The notes below the pieces were generated by a model that made no database searches, was not told where the DNA came from, and saw only the letters and a program-made list of their open reading frames with translations. The position numbers and the translations under genes were made by a program. From Dictyobacter arantiisoli (GTDB lineage: Bacteria; Chloroflexota; Ktedonobacteria; Ktedonobacterales; Ktedonobacteraceae), in the NCBI RefSeq assembly GCF_008326305.1, contig NZ_BIXY01000014.1, positions 1 through 64,000 of the forward strand: a DNA stretch of 64,000 nucleotides, read 5' to 3'. Below are positions 17,789-26,639 of this stretch, in pieces. Position 1 is the first letter of the stretch. Each line of letters opens with the position of its first letter.

Positions 17789-18661
17789 TTAACTGAGCGA
17801 TACCATTTCGCGTACCACTGTGTGGACAGGCTCAAGCTGGTTCGCTGCTTCTTCATGTACAGTATGGGCAATCATGGTGCCAGCGCCGTTGACGACATCC
17901 TGTAGCGAGGCGCTACCGATGCAGACGCGCTCAACGCCGCCCTGCAAGGCTTCCTGGGCTCCTAGCAGTTTTTTACGCATACGCCCTTTGGCATAACTCA
18001 TATAGGTCTCTAGTTGATCGGCCGGAATCGTACGGATCAGCGTTGAGGCGTCCTGGGGATCTGCCAGCAGGCCCGCAACGTTGGTCATAATGACCAGGGA
18101 CTCGGCATGCAGGGCAGAGGCAACAGCGGCTGCGGCCCGGTCTCCATCCACGTTCAGGCGCTCGCCCTGATGGCTCAAGGCCAGCGGTGCGATTACCGGC
18201 GTATAACCGGCATCCAGCAGATATTCCAGCAGTCCACTATTGACCTGCTCGATCTGGCCGGTATAGTCGTCGCGCAGGATCTGTACCCGTCCCTCAGGTG
18301 TAACGGAACGTACGACAGCTTTACGACGCGCTACCAGCAAACGGCCATCCACCCCGGCCATACCAAAGGCATTGACGCCCTGCTGCTGGAGCTGCGCCAC
18401 CAGATCGGTGTTGATCTGTCCCGCGACCGCCATCGCAAAGATCTGCAAGGTCTCGCTATCGGTATAGCGGCTCGTCATACCGCTGGGCGATGTGATCATA
18501 CGCATTGGATGTCCCAATTGCTCGGACAGAGTATTGGTCAGATCAGAGCCGCCGTGCAACAGCACCACGCGTTGCCCTTCAGCGACATAGCGGGCGATTT
18601 CCTGCACAATATTGGCTGTAGCGACGCCCGCGCCTCCGCCAATTTTTACCACCAGTGTCAT
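17789..18661 (-). CDS. lysZ: LysW-aminoadipate kinase
   Basis: 290 residues of the amino acid kinase family (ArgB fold). It phosphorylates the side-chain carboxylate of LysW-bound aminoadipate. The N-terminal VVKIGGGAG, the HGGSDLTN nucleotide/substrate region, and LNVDGDRAAAAVASAL and MTNVAGLL near the C-terminal half are the expected blocks. The early SPSGMTSRYTD region corresponds to the substrate loop of LysZ/ArgB proteins. Context (lysW, lysX, lysY) points to LysW substrates rather than free N-acetylglutamate. It lies 36 bp before the LysJ-LysK fusion. It may also use LysW-glutamate for arginine synthesis. Confidence 0.9.
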   Translation of the reverse strand: MTLVVKIGGGAGVATANIVQEIARYVAEGQRVVLLHGGSDLTNTLSEQLGHPMRMITSPSGMTSRYTDSETLQIFAMAVAGQINTDLVAQLQQQGVNAFGMAGVDGRLLVARRKAVVRSVTPEGRVQILRDDYTGQIEQVNSGLLEYLLDAGYTPVIAPLALSHQGERLNVDGDRAAAAVASALHAESLVIMTNVAGLLADPQDASTLIRTIPADQLETYMSYAKGRMRKKLLGAQEALQGGVERVCIGSASLQDVVNGAGTMIAHTVHEEAANQLEPVHTVVREMVSLS

Positions 18662-18753
18662 TGCAAGCTCCGTTTCTCTGTACTTTATCCAGCGTTACAA
18701 TCAATGCTTCAAATACTTCGTTCTCATGCCCTCAGTCAGTCAATCAATCAGGC

Positions 18754-19815
18754 TTAGACGGGATGCAGACCGGGGAAGGTCAGGCCCAATGACTCATCCC
18801 AACCAAACATGCAGTTCAAAGCCTGTACACCATTGCCAGCCGCGCCCTTCATCAAATTATCCAGGGCTGCGATCACTACCACGCGCTGCTGCTCACGATC
18901 GACTTCAAATCCGACATCGCAATAGTTGCTGCCGGAAAGGATCTTGGGCTCGGGATAGCGATAGACGCCGTTGCGCTCTTTCACCAGGCGTACAAAGGGT
19001 TCGCGCTGATAGGCTTCGCGGAAGATACGCCAGATGGCTTTCTCTTCCAGGTTCTCATTTAAGAACACATGGGCCGTCACCAGGATGCCGCGTACCATTT
19101 CAACCGCGGTAGCCGAGAATGCCACCATCTGCTGGAGTTCGCCGCCCTCAAACTGTCCCAGTTCCTGAATCAGCTCAGCCGTATGTCGGTGGCCGGTTGG
19201 CTCAAACGAGCGCACCGCCCCACTGCGATCTGGATGGTGGCTGGATGGTCCAGCTTTAGCACCAGCTGCCGATGAGCCAACCTTGGCCTCCAGGACCAAC
19301 GGAATGGATTGATTTACGACACCAGCCCGGTAGAGCGGGGCCAATCCCAGGATCGATGTGGTTGCCATACAGCCGGTACCGCTGACCAGTGCTGCTTCAG
19401 GCAACTCGGCCCGATGCAATTCTGGCAGTCCGTAGACTGCTTCGCTCAACAATTCAGGTGCTGGATGCTCATGTCCATACCAGCGGCGATACAGATCCGG
19501 TGTGCGCAGACGGAAATCTCCAGAGAGATCAATCACGCGGGGAGCCAATGTGCGATAGCGTTCAATCTCACCCGATGAAACACCATGTGGCAGGCAGAGA
19601 AACAAGACATCGCACGTTGTCAGGTCGTCGGGATGACAGAAACGCAGAGTGCTAATCTTGCGCAGGTTCGGATGGGCGCTATGCACAAAATGTCCGGCCT
19701 GGCTGCCCGAAGCAACCTGACTGATCTCAACCATTGGATGGAAGAGCAACAAACGGATCAATTCGCCACCAGTATAACCGGAACCGCCAACAATGGCGAC
19801 ACGCACTCGACTCAT
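18754..19815 (-). CDS. lysY: LysW-aminoadipyl phosphate reductase
   Basis: 353 residues of the ArgC-type semialdehyde dehydrogenase family. The N-terminal Rossmann [15 protein letters not shown], the catalytic Cys in [18 protein letters not shown] (near residue 150), and the [13 protein letters not shown] and [16 protein letters not shown]-terminal blocks are conserved. It reduces LysW-aminoadipyl phosphate with NADPH to the semialdehyde that LysJ then aminates. It overlaps lysX by 4 bp and is 92 bp upstream of lysZ. Sequence alone cannot separate LysY from ArgC; the neighbours decide. Confidence 0.9.
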   Translation of the reverse strand: MSRVRVAIVGGSGYTGGELIRLLLFHPMVEISQVASGSQAGHFVHSAHPNLRKISTLRFCHPDDLTTCDVLFLCLPHGVSSGEIERYRTLAPRVIDLSGDFRLRTPDLYRRWYGHEHPAPELLSEAVYGLPELHRAELPEAALVSGTGCMATTSILGLAPLYRAGVVNQSIPLVLEAKVGSSAAGAKAGPSSHHPDRSGAVRSFEPTGHRHTAELIQELGQFEGGELQQMVAFSATAVEMVRGILVTAHVFLNENLEEKAIWRIFREAYQREPFVRLVKERNGVYRYPEPKILSGSNYCDVGFEVDREQQRVVVIAALDNLMKGAAGNGVQALNCMFGWDESLGLTFPGLHPV

Positions 19816-20675
19816 AACGCGACCCCTTCATGAACACTGCTTACAACATACTCGATCATCTCTTGTGGAATGTTGACACCGGTAGGAGCGATACTATTGC
19901 GGAACTCCATGGTGGCGTTGATCTCATTGACCAGCAAACCGCGCTCAGGATCTTCAAACACATCCACAGCCAGTATGCCCCCTCCAACCGCTTGCGCCGC
20001 CTGTACACACAGGCGATCCAATTCCGGGGTCACGGGACAATTATCTGTCACCGCTCCACGCGCTGTATTGGTCACCCAGTGCTCACTATGGCGATAGATC
20101 GCGCAGGCCGTACGGCCTCCCAGCACAAAGGCGCGAATATCGCGGTTCGGCTTGTCGATGTGTTGCTGAATATAATGAATGTGATGCTGTACTGATCCCA
20201 ATGTTTCAGCGTGCTCAAGCACCGCTTCAGCCGCGTCACGATCATTGATCCGGGCCAGCAACCGTCCCCAGGAACCACTGACGGGTTTGAGGACCGCGGG
20301 ATACCCTAATGTCTCGATACCCTCAATCGCATGCTCGGCATCAAAGGCCAGCATGGTGCGGGGAACCGGTATGCCAGCGCGTTGTAGCGCCAGCGTTGTC
20401 AATAACTTATCGTTACAAAGAGCGGTGACGGCGGCCGAGTTAAAAACAGGGATGCCCCAATGCTCCAGTACGTGTAAGACAGCCAGGCCACGAGACTGAC
20501 TCACGCTACGGCAGAGCACGGCATCATAGGACTGCCAGCGCTCCTGCGGCTGCGCCAGATCGAATAACAACTCACCATCATCAATCAAGTCGAAATCGAT
20601 TGAGCGCTGTCGCAACGCTTCCACCAACAATTTCTCTTCCACGCGAACGCGCGATGTCAGAATAGCCAGGCGCAT
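19812..20675 (-). CDS. lysX: LysW-aminoadipate ligase (ATP-grasp)
   Basis: 287 residues from the ATG at 20675, with GGGGAGAG 8 bp upstream; an upstream in-frame extension would overlap lysW. It is an ATP-grasp ligase of the RimK/LysX type that joins the alpha-amino group of aminoadipate to the C-terminal Glu of Lys[16 protein letters not shown] is the ATP-grasp glycine-rich region, and [22 protein letters not shown] holds the metal-binding Glu and Asn. The gene begins 4 bp after the lysW stop, so carrier and ligase are made together. A dual LysX/ArgX activity is possible because no separate ArgX is visible here. Confidence 0.92.
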   Translation of the reverse strand: MRLAILTSRVRVEEKLLVEALRQRSIDFDLIDDGELLFDLAQPQERWQSYDAVLCRSVSQSRGLAVLHVLEHWGIPVFNSAAVTALCNDKLLTTLALQRAGIPVPRTMLAFDAEHAIEGIETLGYPAVLKPVSGSWGRLLARINDRDAAEAVLEHAETLGSVQHHIHYIQQHIDKPNRDIRAFVLGGRTACAIYRHSEHWVTNTARGAVTDNCPVTPELDRLCVQAAQAVGGGILAVDVFEDPERGLLVNEINATMEFRNSIAPTGVNIPQEMIEYVVSSVHEGVAL

Positions 20676-20679
20676 AGGG

Positions 20680-20844
20680 TTACTCTCCCCAATCTTCCTC
20701 GACCTCAGGGGCCAGGGCAACTTCAGGATGCTCTACATTCAGAACTTCCAACTCTGCATTACAGTCCGGGCAAAAGGTAATCTCGCCCACAATCAAATTC
20801 TCAACTTCAACCGCTGCTTCGCATTCTGGACAAACTGCTGACAT
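20680..20844 (-). CDS. lysW: LysW amino-group carrier protein
   Basis: 54 residues, start ATG at 20844 (GAGGAG nine bases upstream; a second in-frame ATG at 20853 is too close to that site). Two CxxC pairs (CPEC at 5-8, CPDC at 25-28) form the zinc-binding globular part. The acidic tail ends in EEDWGE, the diagnostic EDWGE terminus whose last Glu receives aminoadipate. LysW protects the amino group and presents intermediates to LysX, LysZ, LysY, LysJ and LysK. It is the first gene of the operon and lies only about 60 bp after the proximal T-box terminator. Confidence 0.95.
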   Translation of the reverse strand: MSAVCPECEAAVEVENLIVGEITFCPDCNAELEVLNVEHPEVALAPEVEEDWGE

Positions 20845-20900
20845 AATCTTCATCTCCTCTTTAACTGATCTTCAACTGCTTTTACCGCCAAATTTTCGGT

Positions 20901-20936
20901 ATAAAAAAAAGCCCTTCATCCCCTTGTAAGGACGAA
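20901..20936 (-). terminator. Terminator of proximal T-box
   Basis: On the minus strand CTTCGTCC pairs with GGATGAAG and is followed by GGGC and eight T. It mutually excludes the antiterminator helix involving AGGGTGGTACCACGAG (20951-20966). Confidence 0.85.
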
Positions 20937-21190
20937 GAACAAATATTGTTCTCGTGGTACCACCCTCGTTCACCCACACATTGCTGTATGAGCCTCAATG
21001 TACAGAGCAGCATTGCTGTTCTGTACTGACCCGCTAACGGAGGTCCACCGACAAAGTTCTACTTTCGCTGACGCGATTTCTTCTTGTAGCTTAGGGTTCT
21101 TATTCACGGAATGGACATACGAGCTTTCCACCAGCTGCTCGCTCTCTAGATGTACCAGAGTCCGTTACTTATCCCTGCATCGCTTGCATC
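20901..21190 (-). promoter_or_regulatory. T-box leader, proximal copy (lysine)
   Basis: The T-box sequence AGGGTGGTACCACGAG (20951-20966) and the downstream terminator are textbook. Upstream it has the stem I elements GGATAAGTAACGG, AGAGAGCGAGCAGCTGGTG (AG bulge and GNUG-type loop) and the specifier region GTGAATAAGAACC. The most likely specifier is AAG (Lys), matching the downstream operon. Between stem I and the antiterminator it shares a long, nearly identical block (AAGAAGAAATCGC, TCAGCGAAAGTAGAACTT) with the distal copy. Uncharged tRNA-Lys should stabilise the antiterminator and let RNA polymerase proceed into lysW. Confidence 0.9.
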
Positions 21191-21239
21191 TCTATGATTT
21201 GTTATGTACGCATTTCCTTTTAAAAGGAGATGTCTCGGA

Positions 21240-21558
21240 CATACAAAAAACCCTTCATCCTATCAATCAGGACGAAGAGTGTTGTGCTCTCGTGTTGCCA
21301 CCCGGGTTCATTGATATCTCACGATATCAACCTCAGCAAGTATATAATCTGTGTATATTACTTATATACTCTTAACCTGTTACGGAGGTCACCGGCCAAG
21401 TTCTACTTTCGCTGATGCGATTTCTTCTTGCAGCTTCAGGTTCTTATTCACGACCGATTAACGTGTAGAATTTTCACCAGCTATCTACTCTCTGTCCGCA
21501 ATGGATGGTCGTTACTTGTCCTATCAAAGCCTGTCTCTATGCGGTTGTTTATTGACTT
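21240..21558 (-). promoter_or_regulatory. T-box leader, distal copy (lysine)
   Basis: Minus-strand leader beginning just after the promoter at 21565-21593. It has the stem I elements GGACAAGTAACGACC, AGAGAGTAGATAGCTGGTG, and the same specifier context GTGAATAAGAACC (AAG at 21443-21445). The T-box proper is CCCGGGTGGCAACACGAG near 21287-21305. Its own terminator follows at 21243-21277, then the second T-box begins about 55 bp later. No convincing second promoter is seen between them, so both appear to act in series on one transcript. Confidence 0.88.
21243..21277 (-). terminator. Terminator of distal T-box
   Basis: Minus strand CTTCGTCCTG pairs with an AGGATGAAG arm (loop ATTGAT) and runs into GGGTTTTTTG. 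It is nearly the same hairpin as in the proximal copy. Confidence 0.85.
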
Positions 21559-21564
21559 GTGCTA

Positions 21565-21593
21565 GTTATAACATGCAGTATTCTCATTGTCAA
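21565..21593 (-). promoter_or_regulatory. Sigma70-type promoter of the lysine operon
   Basis: On the minus strand TTGACA (21588-21593), a 17-bp spacer, and TATAAC (21565-21570). Transcription would start near 21557, exactly ahead of the distal T-box stem I. Confidence 0.8.
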
Positions 21594-21599
21594 GGGAAT

Positions 21600-22063
21600 C
21601 AAAGAGAGATTTCAGCCACACGTCTAAATAGTGATACTCTCTACAGTAAAAGCATTTTTTGTATGGACAAAACCACCACTACGATTCTAACAAGGCAGAG
21701 AGCATAGTATGTCAAGGAGTAAATAATTTGTAACAAAAGTTCGTTGCCTGTGAACTTAACGAGCCTACTCGTCAGCAAATCAAATGCAAATGTATCAATA
21801 ATTGTAACTTCTAGCTATCTTGCATTAAAGCTCCAACAACGCTTCTTCTTATTGCGCATTTTTTATACCCGTTTTTAGTCGAGTAGCTGTAAATTAATTT
21901 ATACATTACATTATTGAATGCTGTTCTCTAATTTCACTAGAGCGATTTTAGTAGTTACTACTTCTCCATAAATTCGTATATATATTTGAATCTATACTAA
22001 CTAGTAGTGGATTCTACGTAATTTGCTTGATATAGTCTAAATAGAAAAGGATGGATTCTTTTT
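21600..22063. other. AT-rich intergenic region
   Basis: Divergent spacer between the lysine promoter and the CHAP/lectin gene, markedly lower in GC than the operon. The only clear signal is an AAAAGGATGG ribosome site before the ATG at 22064. No gene or strong hairpin is seen. Confidence 0.5.
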
Positions 22064-24373
22064 ATGCCTCGATTTGTTTGCAGTTCTATAATATCTAGGA
22101 AGATAGAAGTAAGAAGTATTTACTGTTTTTCTCTTCTTTTTATCTTACTATTAGCTCCTTGTTTTACAGGGTTATTTAGTAATGCATATGCATCTTCTTC
22201 AACATACACATATGTAGATCCTAAATTAGGCTTTAGTTTACAAGTTCCAAATGCTTGGAAAGCGCACACTGATCTAGGTGTTAGTAATTCCACAACAACA
22301 TCGGGTGTTATGTTTAGTATTTCTTCAAACACACAAGATCAAATAGGCATAAGCGTGATTCGCAATAAACAGAATCCTCAAGGTTTCGCTCAACGAGGAA
22401 CTCCAGCGCTTCACATCGGAAATTATCCTGCATTTAAGTTTGACACCCCCAAACAGAAACAGTATCCGTTGGCTTGTGTTGTCCGAGTCATGCTTTCAGG
22501 TGTGGACTTAGTCACTGCCGCTTGGTGTTCTCCTCATCCAACAGCACAATCTCATCATTTTGAAAGTATCCTTGCAACGTATCAGTCACAAAGTGGTATC
22601 AAACCCAACCCCATTCATGCAAATACAGTAAACCCTGTAGAAAGTTGTCAGGATGTTATCAATGCAAATAATGCAACATACCAGGGGGGTGATTGGGGAA
22701 TACAAGAGGGAAATCCTACTGATTCACAATGGACGAGCACATTTAGTCCTGGGGCCGCAGTTTGTGACAACTTTATCACTAGTTCAACTTACTCTGGTGG
22801 TTACCTTTTCCAATGTACCGAATTAGCGAATCGGTTTGTTCGTGAACAATGGGGTATAACCCCTGGTTTCCAGGTTAATGCAGCACAATATTTTGACTTT
22901 TATCCAACTGATATCAATAACGGTGGACAATCTACACCAGGCGATGCAACCAAACTTTATGGAAATAATGTACAATTATCAAGCGATGCATCTCAAGAAA
23001 CAAGTAGCTTCGCACCAACACCAGGGGATTTGTTGATCTGGCAAAGCGTTACAGACCCTAGTAGGGGATGGACATCAGGTCTCACCTCTGGCTCTGGGCA
23101 TGTGGCTGTCATTACAAATGTAGACGCATCACATGTCTATATTGCGCAGCAAAACTACACAGAATCGCAGTACTATGCTACGCTTTCTTTAACAAAAGTA
23201 GCAAATGGATGGAAGGTCAGTGGTCAAATTTTTAATGACCCAGGCATCATCACCCGTGGTTGGATCCACTTTAATGCTAACCCTCATTCCATTGTAAAGG
23301 CTACCTCAGGGGACACAGATGCATCCACGAAGTATGTTGCAAAAAATACTGATGGGCGTCTTGAAGTCTTTGCTCGTGGCTCCGATAACAACATCTGGCA
23401 TAACTATCAATTAAACGCCAATGGTGCCGGAGGTTGGGTCGGTTGGGGAACTCTTCAATCCAATCAAACATTCAATGGAAACCCTGTCGTAGCAGTCAAT
23501 AAAAACGGGACGCTTGAAATCTTTGCTCGTGGCTCCGATAACAACATCTGGCATAACTATCAGGCGCAACCTGGTGCAGGATGGGTTGGATGGGGCACCC
23601 TTCAATCTGGCCATACATTTAGCGGTGACCCTGATGTTATCATGAATACTGATGGACGTCTTGAAGTCTTTGCTCGTGGCTCCGATAATAACATCTGGCA
23701 TAACTATCAGGCACAGCCCGGTGCAGGATGGGTTGGATGGGGCACCCTTCAATCCGGTCAAGTATTCCAAGGCCATCCGTCTGCTGTCCTTAATACAGAC
23801 GGACGAGTAGAGGTCTTTGCTCGTGGCTCCGATAACAACATCTGGCATAACTATCAATTAGCAGCAGGAGGAACCGGAGGTTGGGCTGGTTGGGGAGCTA
23901 TTCAATCTGGTTACCAATTCAAAGACAGCCCTACAGTAGGAATGAATGCTGATGGTCGTGTGGAAATTTTTGCCGTAAACAACGATAACAACATCTGGCA
24001 CAACTATCAGGTAAATGCAGGGGCTGGCTGGAACAATTGGAGTGCCGTGGTACCTGGATATCAATTTACGAGTAATGCAGCTGTTGCCTACAACTCAGAT
24101 GGTCGAATGGAAATTTTTGCGCGTAGTACTGATAATACTATCTGGCATACTTACCAAAAAGCTGCCAATAGCGGCTGGTCTACAACCTGGCAACAATTAC
24201 AAACAACAACCTTCCAAGGCACACCAGCTGCCATTGCAAACAGTAATGGTGTCCTTGAGACCTTCGCTCTTGGAAATGATTCCAATTTCTGGCACACGTA
24301 TCAGTTAACAGCAGGTACCGGAAATTGGAATAGTTGGGGAACGCTACAAAACGGTTTTACGTTCCATCAGTAA
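22064..24373 (+). CDS. Secreted CHAP-domain protein with seven-bladed PLL-like lectin propeller
   Basis: 769 residues. Residues about 17-43 are a signal peptide ending in NAYASS. Residues 47-175 resemble a PsbP-like fold (DPKLGFSLQVPNAW). Residues about 205-405 form a CHAP amidase/peptidase domain: Cys251 in FQCTELANRF, His346 in GSGHVAVITN, and the polar YIAQQNY at 359-365. Residues about 423-769 hold seven repeats of 49-51 residues with the core DGRLEVFARGSDNNIWHNYQ, starting near 430, 481, 530, 579, 630, 679 and 728. Seven such DUF346-type repeats make a complete seven-bladed propeller, known to bind sugars in PLL lectins. It is probably an exported wall hydrolase targeted by carbohydrate binding. 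Its base composition is lower in GC than the neighbours, suggesting transfer. Confidence 0.85.
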   Translation: MPRFVCSSIISRKIEVRSIYCFSLLFILLLAPCFTGLFSNAYASSSTYTYVDPKLGFSLQVPNAWKAHTDLGVSNSTTTSGVMFSISSNTQDQIGISVIRNKQNPQGFAQRGTPALHIGNYPAFKFDTPKQKQYPLACVVRVMLSGVDLVTAAWCSPHPTAQSHHFESILATYQSQSGIKPNPIHANTVNPVESCQDVINANNATYQGGDWGIQEGNPTDSQWTSTFSPGAAVCDNFITSSTYSGGYLFQCTELANRFVREQWGITPGFQVNAAQYFDFYPTDINNGGQSTPGDATKLYGNNVQLSSDASQETSSFAPTPGDLLIWQSVTDPSRGWTSGLTSGSGHVAVITNVDASHVYIAQQNYTESQYYATLSLTKVANGWKVSGQIFNDPGIITRGWIHFNANPHSIVKATSGDTDASTKYVAKNTDGRLEVFARGSDNNIWHNYQLNANGAGGWVGWGTLQSNQTFNGNPVVAVNKNGTLEIFARGSDNNIWHNYQAQPGAGWVGWGTLQSGHTFSGDPDVIMNTDGRLEVFARGSDNNIWHNYQAQPGAGWVGWGTLQSGQVFQGHPSAVLNTDGRVEVFARGSDNNIWHNYQLAAGGTGGWAGWGAIQSGYQFKDSPTVGMNADGRVEIFAVNNDNNIWHNYQVNAGAGWNNWSAVVPGYQFTSNAAVAYNSDGRMEIFARSTDNTIWHTYQKAANSGWSTTWQQLQTTTFQGTPAAIANSNGVLETFALGNDSNFWHTYQLTAGTGNWNSWGTLQNGFTFHQ

Positions 24374-24425
24374 AAGACCAAACATGATATTGTAACTGCT
24401 ATCAATAAGTCTCATTACTATTAGA

Positions 24426-24480
24426 ATGCAAGCATAAGCCTCACTTCAACCGAAGAAAGTTAATGCTTGCATCACTTTTT
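24426..24480 (+). terminator. Intrinsic terminator after the CHAP/lectin gene
   Basis: ATGCAAGCAT (24426-24435) and ATGCTTGCAT (24463-24472) are complementary and followed by CACTTTTTTA. The rest of the gap to 24757 is AT-rich with nothing else recognised. Confidence 0.65.
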
Positions 24481-24756
24481 TAACATACCAAACGATAATA
24501 ATTTCGATGTAGATAACCACTATATTTAGCTTGTATAAGAAAAAAAGATATAACAGCTCTTTGCTGTTGTCAATTGGAAGGAACAAACAACAACTTCACA
24601 ACATTTAACTAAAATGATCGTATTATCTATGTAAAATGGTTGCATGTTACCATGATAAGAATGAGCAGAAACAGGCGAGACTTGCAGGCAGTCCTATGCT
24701 AAAGAGAGAGTATCTACTCAAGAGAAGCGCGATATACTGCGCAGGGAAGGAAAAAC

Positions 24757-25458
24757 ATGTCTGAGGACAACCCCGAACAGGATCAGGAGCTAGAGGATAA
24801 AATAGACTCGTCGGCCAGCCTGGCGAGTCTATCGCAAGACAAAACGGGGGCGCTTTTTTTTCGCCTGCTCAGTTTCTTGCTCCTCTTTTGCATACTGGTG
24901 ATCATCATCCTGCAACTGCCCATCAACGACAACACCAGAGTCACTTTATACGTCATCATACTCCTCGCAGGCTTCTTTATCATCGGGCTCACACTGCCCA
25001 AACAAGCATCTGCACAACCCGAAGACAGTGTGGAAGATGAGATTGAAATGGCTGAGAGCTCAGACACTGATCCAGATGCCGTCCCTTCAGAAATATCAGA
25101 TGACTACTTTGGACAGCTCGTTCAGGAAGCCATAAGCACCATTCCTGATACATTCCTACCCTATATGGCGAATCTCGCACTGATCATCGAAAATGAGCCA
25201 GATGAGGCGACAAAAAAAAGCGCCGGGATCGGGCATGGTCAAACCCTCTTTGGACTTTACCAGGGCACACCGCTTACCAGTTCGGGATACCACTACAGTA
25301 CCCTGCCCGAACGTATCACCATCTATCAAAAACCGATTGAACAGCACTGTCATGGAGAACCCAATCGTATACGCCAGCAGGTTCGCGCCACTGTCCTGCA
25401 CGAAGTAGCCCACCACTTCGGCATCGACCACGATGAGATGCCCCATTGGATCAAATAA
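24757..25458 (+). CDS. Minimal zincin metallopeptidase with membrane N-terminus
   Basis: 233 residues. Residues about 1-30 are acidic, then two membrane helices (about 35-53 and 60-80) are followed by an acidic linker and a C-terminal domain. The domain carries VLHEVAHHFGIDHDEM, a full HExxHxxGxxH zinc site, and the preceding RITIYQKPIE and RQQVRATV blocks. These are typical of the short minimal-zincin/DUF1025 family, which is usually about 120-130 residues and soluble. The membrane anchor is an addition. The substrate is not known for the family. The ATG follows a GGAAGGAAAA site. Confidence 0.85.
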   Translation: MSEDNPEQDQELEDKIDSSASLASLSQDKTGALFFRLLSFLLLFCILVIIILQLPINDNTRVTLYVIILLAGFFIIGLTLPKQASAQPEDSVEDEIEMAESSDTDPDAVPSEISDDYFGQLVQEAISTIPDTFLPYMANLALIIENEPDEATKKSAGIGHGQTLFGLYQGTPLTSSGYHYSTLPERITIYQKPIEQHCHGEPNRIRQQVRATVLHEVAHHFGIDHDEMPHWIK

Positions 25459-25522
25459 CCAATCCAGGCTACCAGATAACTGCGGCAAAGCGAGCGCAAG
25501 AACAAATTGGTTACCCTCTAAT

Positions 25523-25897
25523 ATCTTCCATGCGGACAATGGGCATTCAGTGCTGGCATGCTGTTATCCCTGGTATACACAGCAATCCTGGACGCGTACA
25601 CAGATGTCTGATTTACCAACCATTCAATATAATTCTGGCGACGACACAACCATTACACGGCAATTGAATTTTGCAGCCAGCGCAGGCATCACTGGCTTCA
25701 TCAGTTCCTGGTGGGATGCCGGAGATAAGACAGATATTAATTTTACGAAACTGTTAGCACATGCTGCGAGTCTGGAACAACAAACACACGATCACTTTGC
25801 ATCAAGTCTGTATATCGAGAATGACGCGCCTGCCCTCAATACACCAGCTAAAATGATCACACAACTCAACTATATAAAAACACAATATGGGTTGTGA
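25523..25897 (+). pseudogene. GH99-like glycosidase fragment
   Basis: A frame overlapping the zincin end encodes GHSVLACCYPWY, the SWTRTQMSDLP block and SAGITGFISSWW, which match the N-terminal part of GH99-like (endo-mannanase fold) proteins. It ends at 25897 after about 120 residues where the family continues for 200 or more. No proper start or signal peptide precedes it. It is best read as a truncated remnant. Confidence 0.6.
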
Positions 25898-26190
25898 TCT
25901 CTAATCTCTTTGACCTCTGAGATAACACTCTTCCTTTCATTGCATCTATGGCTCTTGATGATGAGTGGATACTGTTGCTAATTTGCCTTCGGTGCAAATC
26001 AAACAAAAATTTGCACGACGATGCCCTGATGCCTTTGATTATTTTCTCCATAATTAGAGATGTTGTGTCACCATATCTACATCAGAGAGCGTGCTATGTA
26101 ATGAATGGGTATCATTTCAAAGCTCAGAGAGTGCGATACAACAAGGAATGTTACATACTCGGTTTTTTGCGAATGAGCCGTTCTTTTTGA

Positions 26191-26499
26191 ACGTTTCCTA
26201 ATCTCTATGTCTATACTCCATTTCTCGCTCCTTTTCTTGAGACGAGCATCTATGATATTACAGCACTTCGCCGGACTCTGGGCAATCTCATCGATCTCGA
26301 TCAACGCAACCAGAGCCCGATTCATCTTGTGGTAAGTGCTGTTGATATTGGGACTGGTGAGGTTGCGTATTTTGAAAATCAGGAAAAAAATCCACTCTCT
26401 ATTGAGCATGTTATTGCCAGCGGGGGACTGGCCCCAGGCTTTCCCATGATCACTATCAAGGACCCACAGACTGGAGAGGAGCGTCAGCGTTTCTCATAG
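26191..26499 (+). pseudogene. Patatin-like phospholipase fragment
   Basis: The frame from 26191 to the TAG at 26497-26499 reads SIYDITALRRTLGNLIDLDQ, SAVDIGTGEVAYFENQE and then IEHVIASGGLAPGFPMI. This corresponds to the central/C-terminal part of patatin-like phospholipases (the DUF3734-containing group), where the ASGALPPGFP block contains a conserved region. The N-terminal GxSxG nucleophile region is missing and no start codon fits. It is a decayed fragment. Confidence 0.6.
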
Positions 26500-26639
26500 G
26501 GGTTGGGCTCTGCCTTTAGCTGCGACTCAGGGAACTCCGCCTCCCTATGCATCTTACCTGGTAGAGCGTCTGGCTCATCCTGTGCTCTGTGGGCAAATCC
26601 CTCACATTCACTGAAAGCAGAAGAGGAGAAAAGACGTCA

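Noticed and set aside
18107-18757. Plus-strand open frame of 216 codons over lysZ
   Set aside because: It is antisense to a clearly conserved gene and has no family match or ribosome site.
18754-20844. Reading the lysX/Y/Z genes as arginine biosynthesis (argC, argB) only
   Set aside because: LysW with its EDWGE-type tail, LysX, homocitrate synthase and homoaconitase in one operon under a lysine-type T-box point to lysine; arginine use can only be additional.
23411-23857. Minus-strand frame with repeats opposite the lectin propeller
   Set aside because: Its repeats are just the reverse translation of the propeller blades.
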